NCBI RefSeq assembly: GCF_000002425.4
Contig: NC_037253.1
Location: 11,399,065-11,463,064, forward strand
From: Physcomitrium patens
Taxonomy: Eukaryota > Streptophyta > Bryopsida > Funariales > Funariaceae
Direction: 5' to 3'
Length of the DNA stretch: 64,000 nt
Both the position numbers and the translations under genes were made by a program. A model generated the notes under the pieces. That model did not search any database, had not been told where the DNA came from, and was given only the letters and a program-made list of their open reading frames with translations. Shown here in pieces: positions 1-10,776 of this stretch. Each line of letters opens with the position of its first letter. The first letter of the stretch is position 1.

Positions 1-392
1 AAATCATCAGCGTCACCCTGGATGTTAAGCTGCATTTCTTCCTGTCTAGCCTCTTCAACCTCTCGCTGCTTCTGAGCATCCAAGAAGCGTGACTTCTTCT
101 CCACGTCCATTTCATCTTCACTGTCTTCATCGCTCTCCTCACCATCATCACTGCCTTCATCACTGCCATCGTCCTCTTCCATTTCAATTTCGCCATCTCC
201 TTCATCATCCTCATCCTCATCTTCATCTTCGCCTTCCTCCTCAGAGGAGCTTTCAATCAACTTTGCCTTCAGCCACTTTTTATTGTCATCGGTGAACCCC
301 TTATTTTTCATCTTTAGTTTCTTCTCCATGAAGTCGTCACTCTCTTCCTTCTTCACTTTAACCTCTGTGGATTGCTTCGGCTTCCTCCCCAT
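1..392 (-). CDS. NOP2: NOP2-like rRNA (cytosine-C5) methyltransferase, N-terminal part (partial)
   Basis: The frame opens with ATG at 392 and runs leftward off the window, giving about 130 codons without a stop. The visible protein starts with a basic stretch (MGRKPKQ), then KGFTDDNKKWLKAK at residues 31-44, a long Glu/Asp/Ser-rich acidic tract at about 50-98, and a charged helix-like segment ending in QLNIQGDADDF at 121-131. This order matches the start of plant NOP2/OLI2 proteins, nucleolar enzymes that methylate 25S rRNA and act in large-subunit assembly. The SAM-binding domain and catalytic cysteines would lie outside the window, so enzyme identity rests on the N-terminus and on the telobox-rich promoter typical of ribosome-biogenesis genes. 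Another acidic nucleolar protein is possible. No intron is seen in this part. Confidence 0.55.
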   Translation of the reverse strand, partial: MGRKPKQSTEVKVKKEESDDFMEKKLKMKNKGFTDDNKKWLKAKLIESSSEEEGEDEDEDEDDEGDGEIEMEEDDGSDEGSDDGEESDEDSEDEMDVEKKSRFLDAQKQREVEEARQEEMQLNIQGDADD

Positions 393-1250
393 TGTACAAA
401 TCAAATTGAACTCGCAAAGAAACTTATAGATTGACCTGTTTCAGTACCTGTGACAGTGGTGAGAGAAATTCGACGAGTAGAAAAACCTCTGTGTCCCCCT
501 TCATGTCCTCAAGATGAGATAGCTAACCAGAACAAAAACCCTAATTCTCCATTAAACCCTAAACCCAATAAAACCAGTAGTGTCGGAACTAAGTCATGCG
601 ATATAGTCAAAAAATAATGGATCTCTTTTCAAATAACCAAAAAAGGAAAAATATAGAACAAGAACGAACCAAAACAAATCACAGGGGAACTTGTAAGATG
701 TAAAACCCTAGTACTAGAATCGCAGTGAAGTGACCAAACAGAATTCAGACAGAGAACGCGTGTGTCACTTCCACGTCCAACAACAAGGCAGGTAGACACC
801 CATTGCAAAATTGGCCCAGAAAACCACCCACACTTAAACCCGCAAAAGCCCATTCACTAAAGAAATCCAATTCCACTGTCAAGCGGCTCTCACCATTCGC
901 CTTCCGTGCTCCAAACAAGCTCCCCAGAACTAGCTCTCAACACCACGAAACTCGAACTGAAAGAGCAAGAACCTCACTTGAAAAAAACCAACTCCGACAA
1001 CGCGTCCAATGACTAATATATGCAAATGTGCATGAAAAACGGGAGTCTGTAGGTCAGAGAATGCGCCGAGAAAAATAGAACTAACCTGGGAGAGTACGAG
1101 AATCGCAGCAACAATCCAGGGAGAGAGGTCAGAGCAGAGAATCCTTGGGTCTAGTCTCCGAATGCCTCTTCCACAGGCACAAAGAAAGCATGAAATGTGC
1201 GGTCATTGAATCGGAGCACTGCTTGGCGGCCGCCGCAGCCCAGGGCCCAA
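393..1250 (-). promoter_or_regulatory. Promoter/5' leader of the NOP2-like gene, with teloboxes
   Basis: Three AAACCCTA-type teloboxes lie upstream of the start codon, at 536-544, 554-566 (a double unit) and 703-710. Teloboxes are an established mark of plant promoters and leaders of translation and ribosome-biogenesis genes. No other gene was recognised here. The short open frame near 803-1012 looks incidental. Confidence 0.5.
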
Positions 1251-1450
1251 ACCAACGAGGGCCTGTTTGAAGTCACCAACTTTTGATATCTCGGGTAGGA
1301 TCCGAAATGCCGGGTCTAACGACTCCTCACTCCTTTTCGACTTGGTAACCCGTCCTTTTCACGGGATTAGGCTCCCTCTCCGCACACACTCCCGGTTACC
1401 CAATCCCGTGCTCGTGATTGGAGAACCTTGGGACCATCATAAAACCTAGG
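1210..1450. other. GC-rich block with inverted sequence pairs at the edge of AT-rich DNA
   Basis: This block is clearly richer in G and C than the DNA to its right. It contains imperfect inverted pairs, for example CCCGT/ACGGG around 1350-1370 and two opposed GGTTACC-like motifs. A 60-codon open frame crosses it, but no family was recognised. Composition drops to very AT-rich at about 1450. Confidence 0.3.
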
Positions 1451-3120
1451 CAATGGTCTTAATGGTTGAGATTGTAGTTTTAGTTTTCAAAAGCTTCTTT
1501 TGTGTTGATGGGAAATATTCGTTTTTTATTTTAAAAAAATTAAGTAAATCAATAAATAAATGAAAAATGTTTGATTTGATTTAAATCTTAAAGATATTTG
1601 CATCACATACTATCTTATTTAATACTTGGTAGAATATAAAAAATAAAATAATGAAAAGTGAGACCATTGTTAGAGTTGAATTGGGGCCCTCTTTTATACA
1701 TATATTCCAAAAGATTAGGAAAAGAAAATTATTTTTAAATTGGTGGTGGCAATTTATGATAATTAAATTTATAGTTATTCCTATTAATATTCTAAAATCA
1801 ATTGCCTATCAATCATTGCAATGCTTCTTTTAAAAACTTTATATAGCAAATTTACTTAATATATTTTTATATTTTTATGTAAATTATTTTACATAATCTA
1901 TTCTAAGTACCAATAAATTTTAATTGCTAATTAATATTTTAGGTATTTTTTAATTCTATTAATACTAACCATACCTATTGATAATAAACATAAAAAATAA
2001 AAATAAAAAAAGAGAAATTACTAAATCAAAAAGATTGGAGTTTAAAAGACATAGAAAAAGAATTAAAGCATATCTAGTAGGTATAAATAGAAAATAATGC
2101 ACTCTATATAGTTGACAAAGAGAAAAATTGTCTTACATTACTTTGATCCTTAAATTTAATAATATGACAAAATACCAAATAGAAATTTGAATCTTTTTTG
2201 GATTTAATAATAAGTCTTTTGATAAAATAAAATTTTAAAACAAAAATTATTGGTGCACATCTTTAAAAAATATAAAAAAAAATATACTACTCAATAAAAA
2301 TAAATGGAAAAAAAAAGTTCTTGATTTTGTAGAAGAAACTATTATATATCTTGATTTTAGTATAAAAAAATGGAATCAAATTTCAGTAGTGTAATTGTAG
2401 CTATAGATATTGCTAATAGTGATATTCTGGAACCTATTATTGGTTGCTATTTTGATTGTTTTTTAAAGATGATTAATTAAAAACTATTGGAGATTATTAA
2501 TAATCTATATTTTAAAATACACGTTTTAAAAATAAATGATTATAATAATTTATTTACTGTGAAAATTTAGCTTATTAGTGAAATTAATTCACTCATAGCA
2601 ATGTATTTGTACATAAAATTATCATAAGTAGCATTTTGTTTTAAAAAACTTCTGGTCAAATGTTTAATTTTTTATTCTTGAGAAGGAATTCAATAGATAT
2701 GTTTGCAATATCATTTTTTAATCTGAAATTCTTTTATCTCTAAAATACAAAAAAGAGTTACAATATAACAATTAATTAAAAACTTATGTTGTTATAATAC
2801 AACTTGTTATTTAAGTCATTGAAAAAGATTTTTTCCAAATTTAATACTTCTATAAAATTAGCAGATTATTCATTTTTGAAATGTTAAAAAGAATCACCAT
2901 GAAAAAAATATCAATACACAAACTAAATGAAATAAACATTTGACACACTTTTTGTGAATCTATAAATTCTTGCCAGTTTTATATTTGATTTTTAAATTAT
3001 CCAAAAAAATTTATTTAATTTTTTTTAAAACACAATTTCATTTGTAATCAAAAGAATTTTAAAAAATAAATTATATTTTTAGGTAATATAATTTTAAATT
3101 AAATCATAGCATTCTAAATA
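1451..3120. other. AT-rich intergenic DNA, no gene seen
   Basis: The stretch is dominated by A/T runs with frequent stops in all frames. I see no domain, RNA gene or clear repeat boundary. It may be decayed transposon sequence. Confidence 0.6.
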
Positions 3121-3149
3121 AAAAAATTCTCCACGTTCCCATCCTCTCA

Positions 3150-3560
3150 ATCTCGACCTTTCCAACCTCATCCCTTGTTTCAACTTCCTCAATTCCATCC
3201 CCTATCTCAACCTTCCCAACCTTGTATCTTATTCCAAGCCCCTTTCTTCCTTGTCACTTCCATTCATATAGAAATTCATTTACAAGATTCTCTTGTTGTC
3301 TATCTCATCTCTATGATCATGCTTTTAAAGAAAATGTACAAGCTAGTAAGCAAGCCACTAGTATTCCTTTTGTACATTTGATGCAAGAGCTAAATTTTTT
3401 CCAAATTCTAATGAATCTTTTATCTCACCAAAGCATGTGTGGAGCAACTAGTCATATCAACCATCATATTATACTGCAATTGTTATAAAAACAATGTCTT
3501 AATCTCACTCATGACTTCAAAAGATGCAAGCTACTCCCCCTCCATAAATGGAGTCACAGT
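3150..3560 (+). repeat. Diverged dispersed repeat, copy 1
   Basis: This segment can be aligned by eye with the reverse complement of 5400-5760. Shared blocks include TTCCATCCCC, an ACTAGTA-centred stretch, and ATGCAAGA followed by CCAAATTCTAA. Similarity looks like roughly 70 percent with gaps. Family unknown; it could be part of a decayed DNA transposon or a captured coding sequence. Confidence 0.45.
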
Positions 3561-4680
3561 CTAGTGGACACTCATCCCTCCACAAATCTACAAAGAAAAC
3601 CACTAATGAATTATAAAGATTGCAACTAAACTTCTACATCATGAAATAATGTATGTGTACTTGAAATTATCTATGATAAAGAATTAAGAGGAAGAGGTAT
3701 TTACAAAGCAATTGTGAAGATGCAAGTCATGATATTAGGATGATGGATAGATGGATCAATTTGTAATGCAATACACTTGCACCAACTTGATGATACCCAA
3801 CTCTTGCAGCAATAATATCATATGATTTTAAATGATTCCAAGCATCTGACATCCATTGTATACCACCATAGTTAAGAAGTTGCCTCATTGTGAGGCTTGA
3901 GGTACCAAATAGACAACAATTGCCCATCTGAAGTTGTTGTACGTAGAAAACTAAACCTAAAAATCATCCGTGTTAGACTTATAAATATCAGCAATATAAT
4001 CGTTTGAGTAAATAAACATCAATTGCTTTTGATATGAGATACAACAAACGCCATCACTTATTTTGAAAAAATATTTCTAAATCATTTGAATATGAGAGAC
4101 TCAATTAAAGGAATCAATGTAAATTTCTAAGGTTGAACAATAACCAAAAGAAGAATAATCAATGAAGCAAAATAAAGAATGAAAGATGGAAATGTGATCG
4201 ACAAGTGGATGGTGAGATGCGGCAGAGCAAATTTTGCATCAACTGAGATGGTTTGTAGCATTAGAAAATCCTCGCCTATTAGAATTGTGGCATAGTCCCA
4301 CAATTCTCTAATAAAATCACCCACATTTTCATCACAAAAATTATTTTGGACTGCAAGTTTGGACTCACCTCCATTATGATATGTTGTTTTTATTTTGATT
4401 GTACAATAGTGATTTTTTTTTTAAACTAAGTATTATTGTATGAAAATATGAATAAGTTATTGGAATTACATTGACTTGACTTGATGCAATGATGGTTGAT
4501 AAGTAAGTGTATGAATAAAAGATAATGGTATTGGTATTGTGCTGAATAGAAACCAAGATGAATATTTGCATATGGATCTTGCATACAAAGGATACATGTA
4601 CCCATTTTGTAGGCACCATCGCCATAGCCAAGTTGATGATTAACCTCCATGTTTTTTTTGGAGACATTACTCTTGTAATT
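3561..4680. other. Unclassified DNA with two short minus-strand open frames
   Basis: Open frames of 66 and 65 codons lie on the minus strand at 3727-3927 and 4127-4324. The first contains GGIQWMSDAWNHLKSYD, which reads like real protein, but I cannot place it in a family. With the flanking repeat copies it suggests a decayed mobile or captured coding segment. No intact gene is supported. Confidence 0.25.
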
Positions 4681-4688
4681 TTTTTACT

Positions 4689-4696
4689 TTTTTTTC

Positions 4697-4727
<31 letters not shown>

Positions 4728-4750
4728 CTTTCTCTCTCTCTCTCTCTCTG
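4689..4750. repeat. Poly-T tract followed by (CT)n
   Basis: A run of about thirty T residues is followed directly by a (TC)n/(CT)n microsatellite. The minus-strand frames rich in lysine here simply translate this tract. Confidence 0.85.
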
Positions 4751-5399
4751 CTCTTCTTGGTCCTTCTCTAGCTTTGTATAGTTCCAAGTTTGCAGTGGTT
4801 TCAAGCAAACATCTCACATAGCTCTAAATAGCTCAAAGGTCTTCTCTTTATGATCTTAGGATTGTATGTTCAAAGCATACTCAAGATCTTTGTTTGGAGA
4901 ATACAAGTTTTTAAGTTTCATAGCTCTTTTGTTTGTAAACCATGATGCTTAGCTTGTCATAGATTATATTCTAATTGTTAGTTTCAAAGCTCTTTGAAGA
5001 TTTATTTTTGTTTATTTTTTTGCATTTTTTTTTTTTTCAATTTGAGAAATTCACGTTGAAACACCAACTATGCAAAATCATCTCATAACACCTCCTCTAC
5101 TACTATCTTCTAATGAAATTATTGAATACAAGTTCTCAATGGGCTTCACTAGTTTTTTTGTAGCAGCTCTTGTAGTTTCATCCCTATGCATTGTCATGGA
5201 AGGGCAATTAAGCCAACAAGGAAAGAATCATAGTATTATGGATTTATGAAACAATCTATTATATGAAGTAACCATCATTTGCAAATCAAACGTGGAAAAG
5301 AGACTATCTTTCTATATAGTGGTGGAAATTAGTTTGTAGTTTGATTTTGACACAAAGCAACACTTGCAATGAACATGCAGCTTCTAATCTAAGGGATCT
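4751..5399. other. No recognisable gene
   Basis: Moderately AT-rich DNA with short interrupted frames only. A second T-run lies near 5026-5038. It sits between two inverted repeat copies and may belong to the same decayed element. Confidence 0.4.
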
Positions 5400-5760
5400 C
5401 AGGGCTCCTTTGTGATGTAGAGGTCCCCTACATTAGGAGGCCCCAGCTACTTCTGCATCTAAGTATGCCAATGGAGGGCCAATTTGTAAAGAATATCAGT
5501 GTTATAAACTGAAAGAAGCTACCTTGATGAGGAAGCTGCCTTAGTGCTTGTATTTTTTGAGTATTAGTTGAAACAACTAAGAGTTTTAGAATTTGGAGGA
5601 AATCCAGTTCTTGCATTAAGTGTACAGAGGAGATACTAGCGTCCTATTTACTAGTTTTTACATCTTGTCAAGGAAGGCACAATCAAACAAACAAATGATA
5701 ATGGAGGATGAAGGTCAAGATGGGGGATGGAATCAGGGAGGTCAGACTAGAGGATAGAAA
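5400..5760 (-). repeat. Diverged dispersed repeat, copy 2 (inverted)
   Basis: Read on the minus strand, this matches 3150-3560 in the same block order. The clearest part is 5570-5660, which carries ATGCAAGA and CCAAATTCTAA. The two copies lie about 1.9 kb apart in opposite orientation. Confidence 0.45.
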
Positions 5761-5992
5761 CAATTTAATAAATATTTAGATTGTCTCATCATTGTACTCT
5801 TTCAATCCCATCTCTATTCCCTTGTTATCAACTCTTGCTCCCATTCCCAACATTTTGAGCCCATGCCTCCATCCTTGCCAATGGTTGGGAATGAGAAATG
5901 GATGGGAATAGGGATGGGAGTTGCAAGGGTATAATGATGGTTAAGAAAGAGTAGGTCACTTTAATAAAAATTTGGGTCACTTCATCATTTCT

Positions 5993-5994
5993 TT

Positions 5995-6043
<49 letters not shown>

Positions 6044-6044
6044 G
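5993..6044. repeat. (CT)n-(TA)n compound microsatellite
   Basis: About twelve CT units are followed by about twelve TA units. Confidence 0.9.
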
Positions 6045-6109
6045 TTTCTTTTTCTTTTTGAGATAGAAAAAGAAATGATAAAAAAGAATAAGCATGATAT
6101 AAAGACTCT

Positions 6110-6241
6110 ATGACTCAACAACTTGGATACAATGGGTACAATTTCCAGAAAGGGCAACACCGGGTATCTAATTACAACGGGTACCGAAGCCGATCTCAGC
6201 ACGGTTATCAGGGATACAATAACCGGCGAGGTGAACAATAG
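6110..6241 (+). CDS. Small Tyr/Asn/Gly/Gln-rich open frame (43 codons), uncertain
   Basis: An ATG at 6110 opens a 43-residue frame ending with TAG at 6239-6241. The product is unusually repetitive, with LGYNGYNF, SNYNGYRSRS and GYQGYNNRRGEQ. This composition recalls the C-terminal low-complexity tails of RNA-binding proteins. It lies about 300 bp upstream of the PRKRIP1 homologue on the same strand and just after a microsatellite. It could be the last exon of a lost or retro-copied gene, an upstream frame in the PRKRIP1 leader, or chance. The DNA shows a loose GGGTAY-containing repeat that continues past the stop to about 6300, which argues for repeat expansion. Confidence 0.2.
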   Translation: MTQQLGYNGYNFQKGQHRVSNYNGYRSRSQHGYQGYNNRRGEQ

Positions 6242-6549
6242 GTATCTGCATAACCAGAGTATTGCAACATACAGGGTATGAATGCACAGCGGGTATCGTA
6301 GCGAAGCTCATCTCTCTCGCTCCGCTTTGGCTCGGTAGTGGGACGCACACTGTTTCGGAGAATGGAGCTTGCACTTCATGGTGCGGTGTGCAGAATTTGA
6401 TGATTTGCGTGATCAACGGACTGTTTATTTGGCAGCAGTGCCTGTGACTTCTTGTGAAACCTTGTCTGGAGCTTGGTGCCACTTCGAAGGCCCTTTTCAT
6501 CGCGGTGGCTTGAAGCCGGCAGGGAGGAGGTGGCGAGGTTGTGGAGGCG

Positions 6550-7645
6550 ATGCCAAGGTACACGACGTCGCAGACGTACACCGATGGAAATACGCAGGTT
6601 GTCGCACTCCCGGAGGCCGAAGGAGGCAGTGCAGGGGTAGGCAACGGGTTAGGGCCTTTAATAGTAACATCAGGAGCTGGCGCTGGGAATGGGGCAATTG
6701 TTGAGTACAAAGGTGGAGAGGGGGCAATCAAGCCGCTGGACGATGAGGATTTGGAGGTTAAGCTGCGGCGTATTAGTGAACAAGTGCCGGTGCGCGTTAG
6801 TAACACCTCTGGAAGTTCTGCCGGATCCGGGTCCGGCGATTTTCACCAGGTATGGTTTGGATTCAAACCCTAGACTCGAGGCGCTTGTGATGGGAGTTGT
6901 AGTGAACAGGTTTTAGGTTATTTCCAGAAAATCCAGTAGGATATAAATTTGGAATGAATAGCTATTTTTTGGTTGTGCAATGAAGGCCATTTGAAGAATC
7001 GGACCACGGGCACGATGTGTCTATGGGATGATGCAAGCTTAAGATTCGATAATGACAGCTCGTCGATGCACAGTCGTTTTCAATCTGCATATTTCATGGA
7101 GAATCATGAATTTATATAATTCTTATAGATTCTAGGAAGGGGTGCCCTGGCAGTACCGTGGAGTCTTCTGGTAGGATAGTGGTGTGGTCATTTCCAGGAC
7201 TTTTAGTTTCAGGAAGTGGCTGATTTTTTATTTTTTTTCATTTTTCATTTTATTTGTATGCGATCAGTATCGTCAAATGCGGAGGAGAGAGCAAGATCGT
7301 TTAGCGCGTATGGAAATCGATTATCAGCAGAGAACTGCAGAGCGTGAGTTTCTTCAGCGGCGAGAGGAACGTCTACTTGCTGCTGAGGAACGTACTGCAA
7401 AGAAGCGGGCTCTTCGTCAGAAGAAAAAGGAAAAGCAGAAGCTGAAGAAATCCAGGCTTGGTCCATTGCCTCAAGAGGGCAATAATGGAACTCAACCTAA
7501 CTTTCAAGCTGCAGTAATCAGTCAGTCAAAAAACGACGAAGACAAGTCAGGCAGAAGCGGCGATTCAGAGGAAGAAGATCTGAGTAAAGAGCAGGAAAGA
7601 TTAGGAGCACCACGGACACAACATGTATCTGGAAGCACTGCATGA
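6550..7645 (+). CDS. PRKRIP1: PRKRIP1 homologue, spliceosome-associated protein, two exons
   Basis: CDS is join(6550..6849, 7268..7645), giving 225 residues. Exon 1 ends GSGDFHQ directly before GTATGG at 6850. After a T-rich tract the intron ends in CAG at 7265-7267, and exon 2 resumes with YRQMRRREQDRLARMEID. The intron is phase 0. The joined core, SNTSGSSAGSGSGDFHQ plus YRQMRRREQDR, is the diagnostic PRKRIP1 block. It is followed by a Lys/Arg/Glu-rich helix (about 105-170) and an acidic Ser-rich tail. Human PRKRIP1 is a nuclear double-stranded-RNA-binding protein found in catalytic spliceosomes, where its long helix bridges components; the plant orthologue is presumed similar. I chose the ATG at 6550 because the frame further upstream has only a GTG at 6541. 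The N-terminal ~75 residues are Gly/Ala-rich and poorly conserved. Confidence 0.88.
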
Positions 7646-8640
7646 GCGGGTCCCTATGTTTTCTTTTTTTTAATTAACTTTGACTGCTTTCATTCTGTAA
7701 AAATACTAGAGGATCTTATGAAGAGACATTAAAGCGTAAGCCATTTCTATCCAGAGGCTTTTCATTGATGCCATTGGTTTTGAGTCTTATCAGTTTTTGA
7801 TGGAAAGGTGAAACCAACGGATGAGCAGGTTTTGTTGACCGAGCGCACTTGCGATGCTAATGTAGCCATCTAGATTATCATAGAACTAGTGGTGGTGCTC
7901 CTGAACTTGAAATTGTTGTGTCATAAACTTCCATTTTTTTATTTTTTATTTTTTATTTTTTAAAAAATTTGATTTGATTTCTTTCAATACATGAAAAGTT
8001 GTAGGTTTTATTTGATCTTGTGCAGTTGCTAATTTTCATGTGCTATCCTATTTGCATGTCTCATTCTTTCCTCCATTCATTGGTCCTCTCGTGTGCTTTT
8101 GTTTGGTACACGATGTGAGGAACTCGTATGCACAGATATTTAGCTTAACATGGTTGATACATTATGTGATTGGAGCTGGCTCAATTGCTACAGAATCAAC
8201 AGAAACTTCCATGAGGTATGTCCAACAGTCAATCTTAGATATCAGCCTATGTTCTTACACTCAGATAATTGGACTTAATTTTATCAATATAGTTTAAAGC
8301 ACAACCCTAGGCTTGAACTTTAAGCATGATAAAGTTTGTGATAGTCGCTTTGGAGGTTTAAGTTCTTCAAAAGTTGTTGGTCTGATGTTTTGTAAAAAAT
8401 ACAGTTCCGTAACATTGTGTGAGTGAAAAGTCACGAGGCAGGTTATAATGAACAACGAGTGGGTACGTTCACGTGGCTGAAAGTGTGAATTTGCAAGGGC
8501 TTCACTGAGTGTACCCTCAATTGTACATGCTTTAGCTTCCTCAAGGAATCGGTAAATTGCAAAGAGTGCCCAACCTTTAGAAAGCAGTGCTAACCAGTGC
8601 TTAAATTTTACCATTACATAACTCATAAATGTCCAATATT
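7646..8640 (+). other. 3' flank of the PRKRIP1 homologue
   Basis: Contains the likely 3' UTR with T-rich tracts at 7663-7672 and 7932-7964. An 85-codon plus-strand frame (8040-8297) and a 110-codon minus-strand frame (8294-8626) occur, but neither resembles a known family. Confidence 0.4.
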
Positions 8641-9800
8641 GTCAATAATGGTTGATGTATTGTGGTGATAGGATTCATTGCCTATTTTTGGCAACATCTG
8701 TCTCTTGTGGTAATTTGTTTGGATATCAATTGTTATAAACTAGTTATTGGGGGGATTATTTAGGAATAGTTGGTTTATTTAATTAGAAATAGTTTGTAGA
8801 TTTGAATTAGTTCTTAAATAGTTGGTTTATTTAATTAGAAAAAATACATTCTAATTTATCAATACATACAAAAGATCATTATGTGAATTATTAATAACTA
8901 TGTTGATAAATGTATTAGAGTGTGTGTATACATAAAGAAGAAGGGAATGAAAGGAAGATTCTTTTTATGCATTCTAATAATAGAAAGGGTTAACATATAG
9001 ATTTAATTGTGGCTTTTCCTCTACATTGATCTTATCTTTGAAAGTTGTTAATGTAGTGTACTTATTGCATTAACAAAGAGAAAAATATAGTATATTCTTT
9101 CAAAAAATATTTTTATTATGATTGTATTTATTAAAAACAACATCATCTTTTTTCTTTTCATTTTCTCATAAGTAAATATTGTAATTGATATTGATAGCTA
9201 ACAATTTATTTGCCAATAATTGGTACCTTCATAATAGAAAAAGTATAATAAATAAAGAAATAAGCAAGAACAATAATAATCTTTTAAACAATGCAACTAT
9301 TTTGTCTATTATTATTTTTTTTTTAATCTTACTTTATTTTATTATTTTGTATTTGATTTACTTGCAATCATAGAGACTAAATCTATTTATATATAATTAT
9401 TTTTGCAATAGAAATTAATTGTAAATATAATAACTACTTCAAAATCTTTATTAAATAGTACATATGTATGTTTTGTATGAAACTTATTTATGCATTTTTA
9501 CAAAAATTATATCAAATTATGTCCTATTTTTTATTTTTTTATTTTTTCTTTTTAGATTATTATATGTTGTTATTATTTTTAACCATGGTCACATCTATAG
9601 TAATGTGTATCTAATTACACTTATAGTTCACTTTAGCAATAAGTCTCTTACAATCAGTTTTGTAATTATTTATAAATAAATTTTATATATCTTTTTACCT
9701 ATAGGTTCATGCAATTTCTATCATTTTATTTTATTATATTTTATATGGTTTCAAATTTTTTAACTCTCATACTACATTGGTTATTAAAATACATTTATAA

Positions 9801-9832
<32 letters not shown>

Positions 9833-10760
9833 TTCAACATAAGATATTTAAAAAAATAATAGTGGTGGAGTATATAATTATAATAATATAAAAGATTCTA
9901 AATGTTGTGAATATTATATAGCAAAGGATGGTAAATTAGAACAAATTATCTTTGTGCTTATTAATGAGGCGATTTTTTTTTATTGATGTGGTAAATAATT
10001 TTTGATATTTTTTGGTGGATAAGATAATTCGATAATAATTGTGTTATGATAAGTTGCTCTATTAATATATATTTTTTTTATTTTTGAAACAATGACAAGG
10101 TTCATTTTATTTTTTAAAATATAGTAATTAAAATTATCATATTATTTAGATTTTTTGCTTAAATAATTATATTTTCTCTTATTTTTAATTATTACTTTTA
10201 AAAATCATTCGATGTATCTAGAAATTCATACATAAAAGTCTCAAAGATTTATAATATGCAAGTTGCTTTAAAATTTTCTTTTTTTCTTCTTTCAAATAAA
10301 ATTTAATGTTATTTAATTCATGTTATTTAATTATAATGAATGGTTTGGATTTATTTATAAAATCTTTAAATTTTCACCCAAAGAATAATTAAAAGGCGAT
10401 TTTTTAATGTTTTTACATTTTTGGATTTATTAATGAAAATTATATTTGTTTATTTTTTAATTTATGTTGAGAAATATGTTGGATCTTTATCTACCACAGG
10501 TTGCAATTATTCTTTTACAACTTCTAACATCTAATCAAATAACTCATCAATCTACAAATTTTATTTATTTATTTATCATTAGATTTAAATTGTTAATAAT
10601 TTTTTCATTGGAGATGTTGTGGATTATTTTAATTTCTATTGCAATGCCTTTTGAAGCATAGATCAAATTTTCTACAGGCAAAAAAATAAGTATATGTAGA
10701 TGTCCTAATTTAGAAAAACATTTTATCACTCAAAGTGACTTTTAAGGATAAGACTTAAAT
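8641..10760. other. AT-rich intergenic DNA, no gene seen
   Basis: Very AT-rich with many stops and a (TA)n run near 9808-9831. Only short chance frames rich in Ile, Tyr and Phe occur. A short direct repeat at 8765-8841 is listed separately. Confidence 0.6.
8765..8841. repeat. 25-bp exact direct repeat with 52-bp period
   Basis: The 25 bases at 8765-8789 recur exactly at 8817-8841. They begin AATAGTTGG and end TTAGAAA. This is a local tandem duplication with a short spacer. Confidence 0.85.
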
Positions 10761-10763
10761 GGC

Positions 10764-10776
10764 GGGGGGGGGGGGG
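10764..10776. repeat. Run of 13 G residues
   Basis: An uninterrupted G tract at the junction where AT-rich DNA gives way to DNA of more balanced composition. Confidence 0.9.

Noticed and set aside
4374..4817. Lys-rich 147-codon minus-strand frame
   Set aside because: The Lys/Arg/Glu tract is only the translation of the poly-T and CT microsatellite.
6168..6806. 212-codon minus-strand open frame overlapping the PRKRIP1 homologue
   Set aside because: It is antisense to a well-supported exon, and its product is composition-driven (Pro/Ser/Ala) without a known motif.
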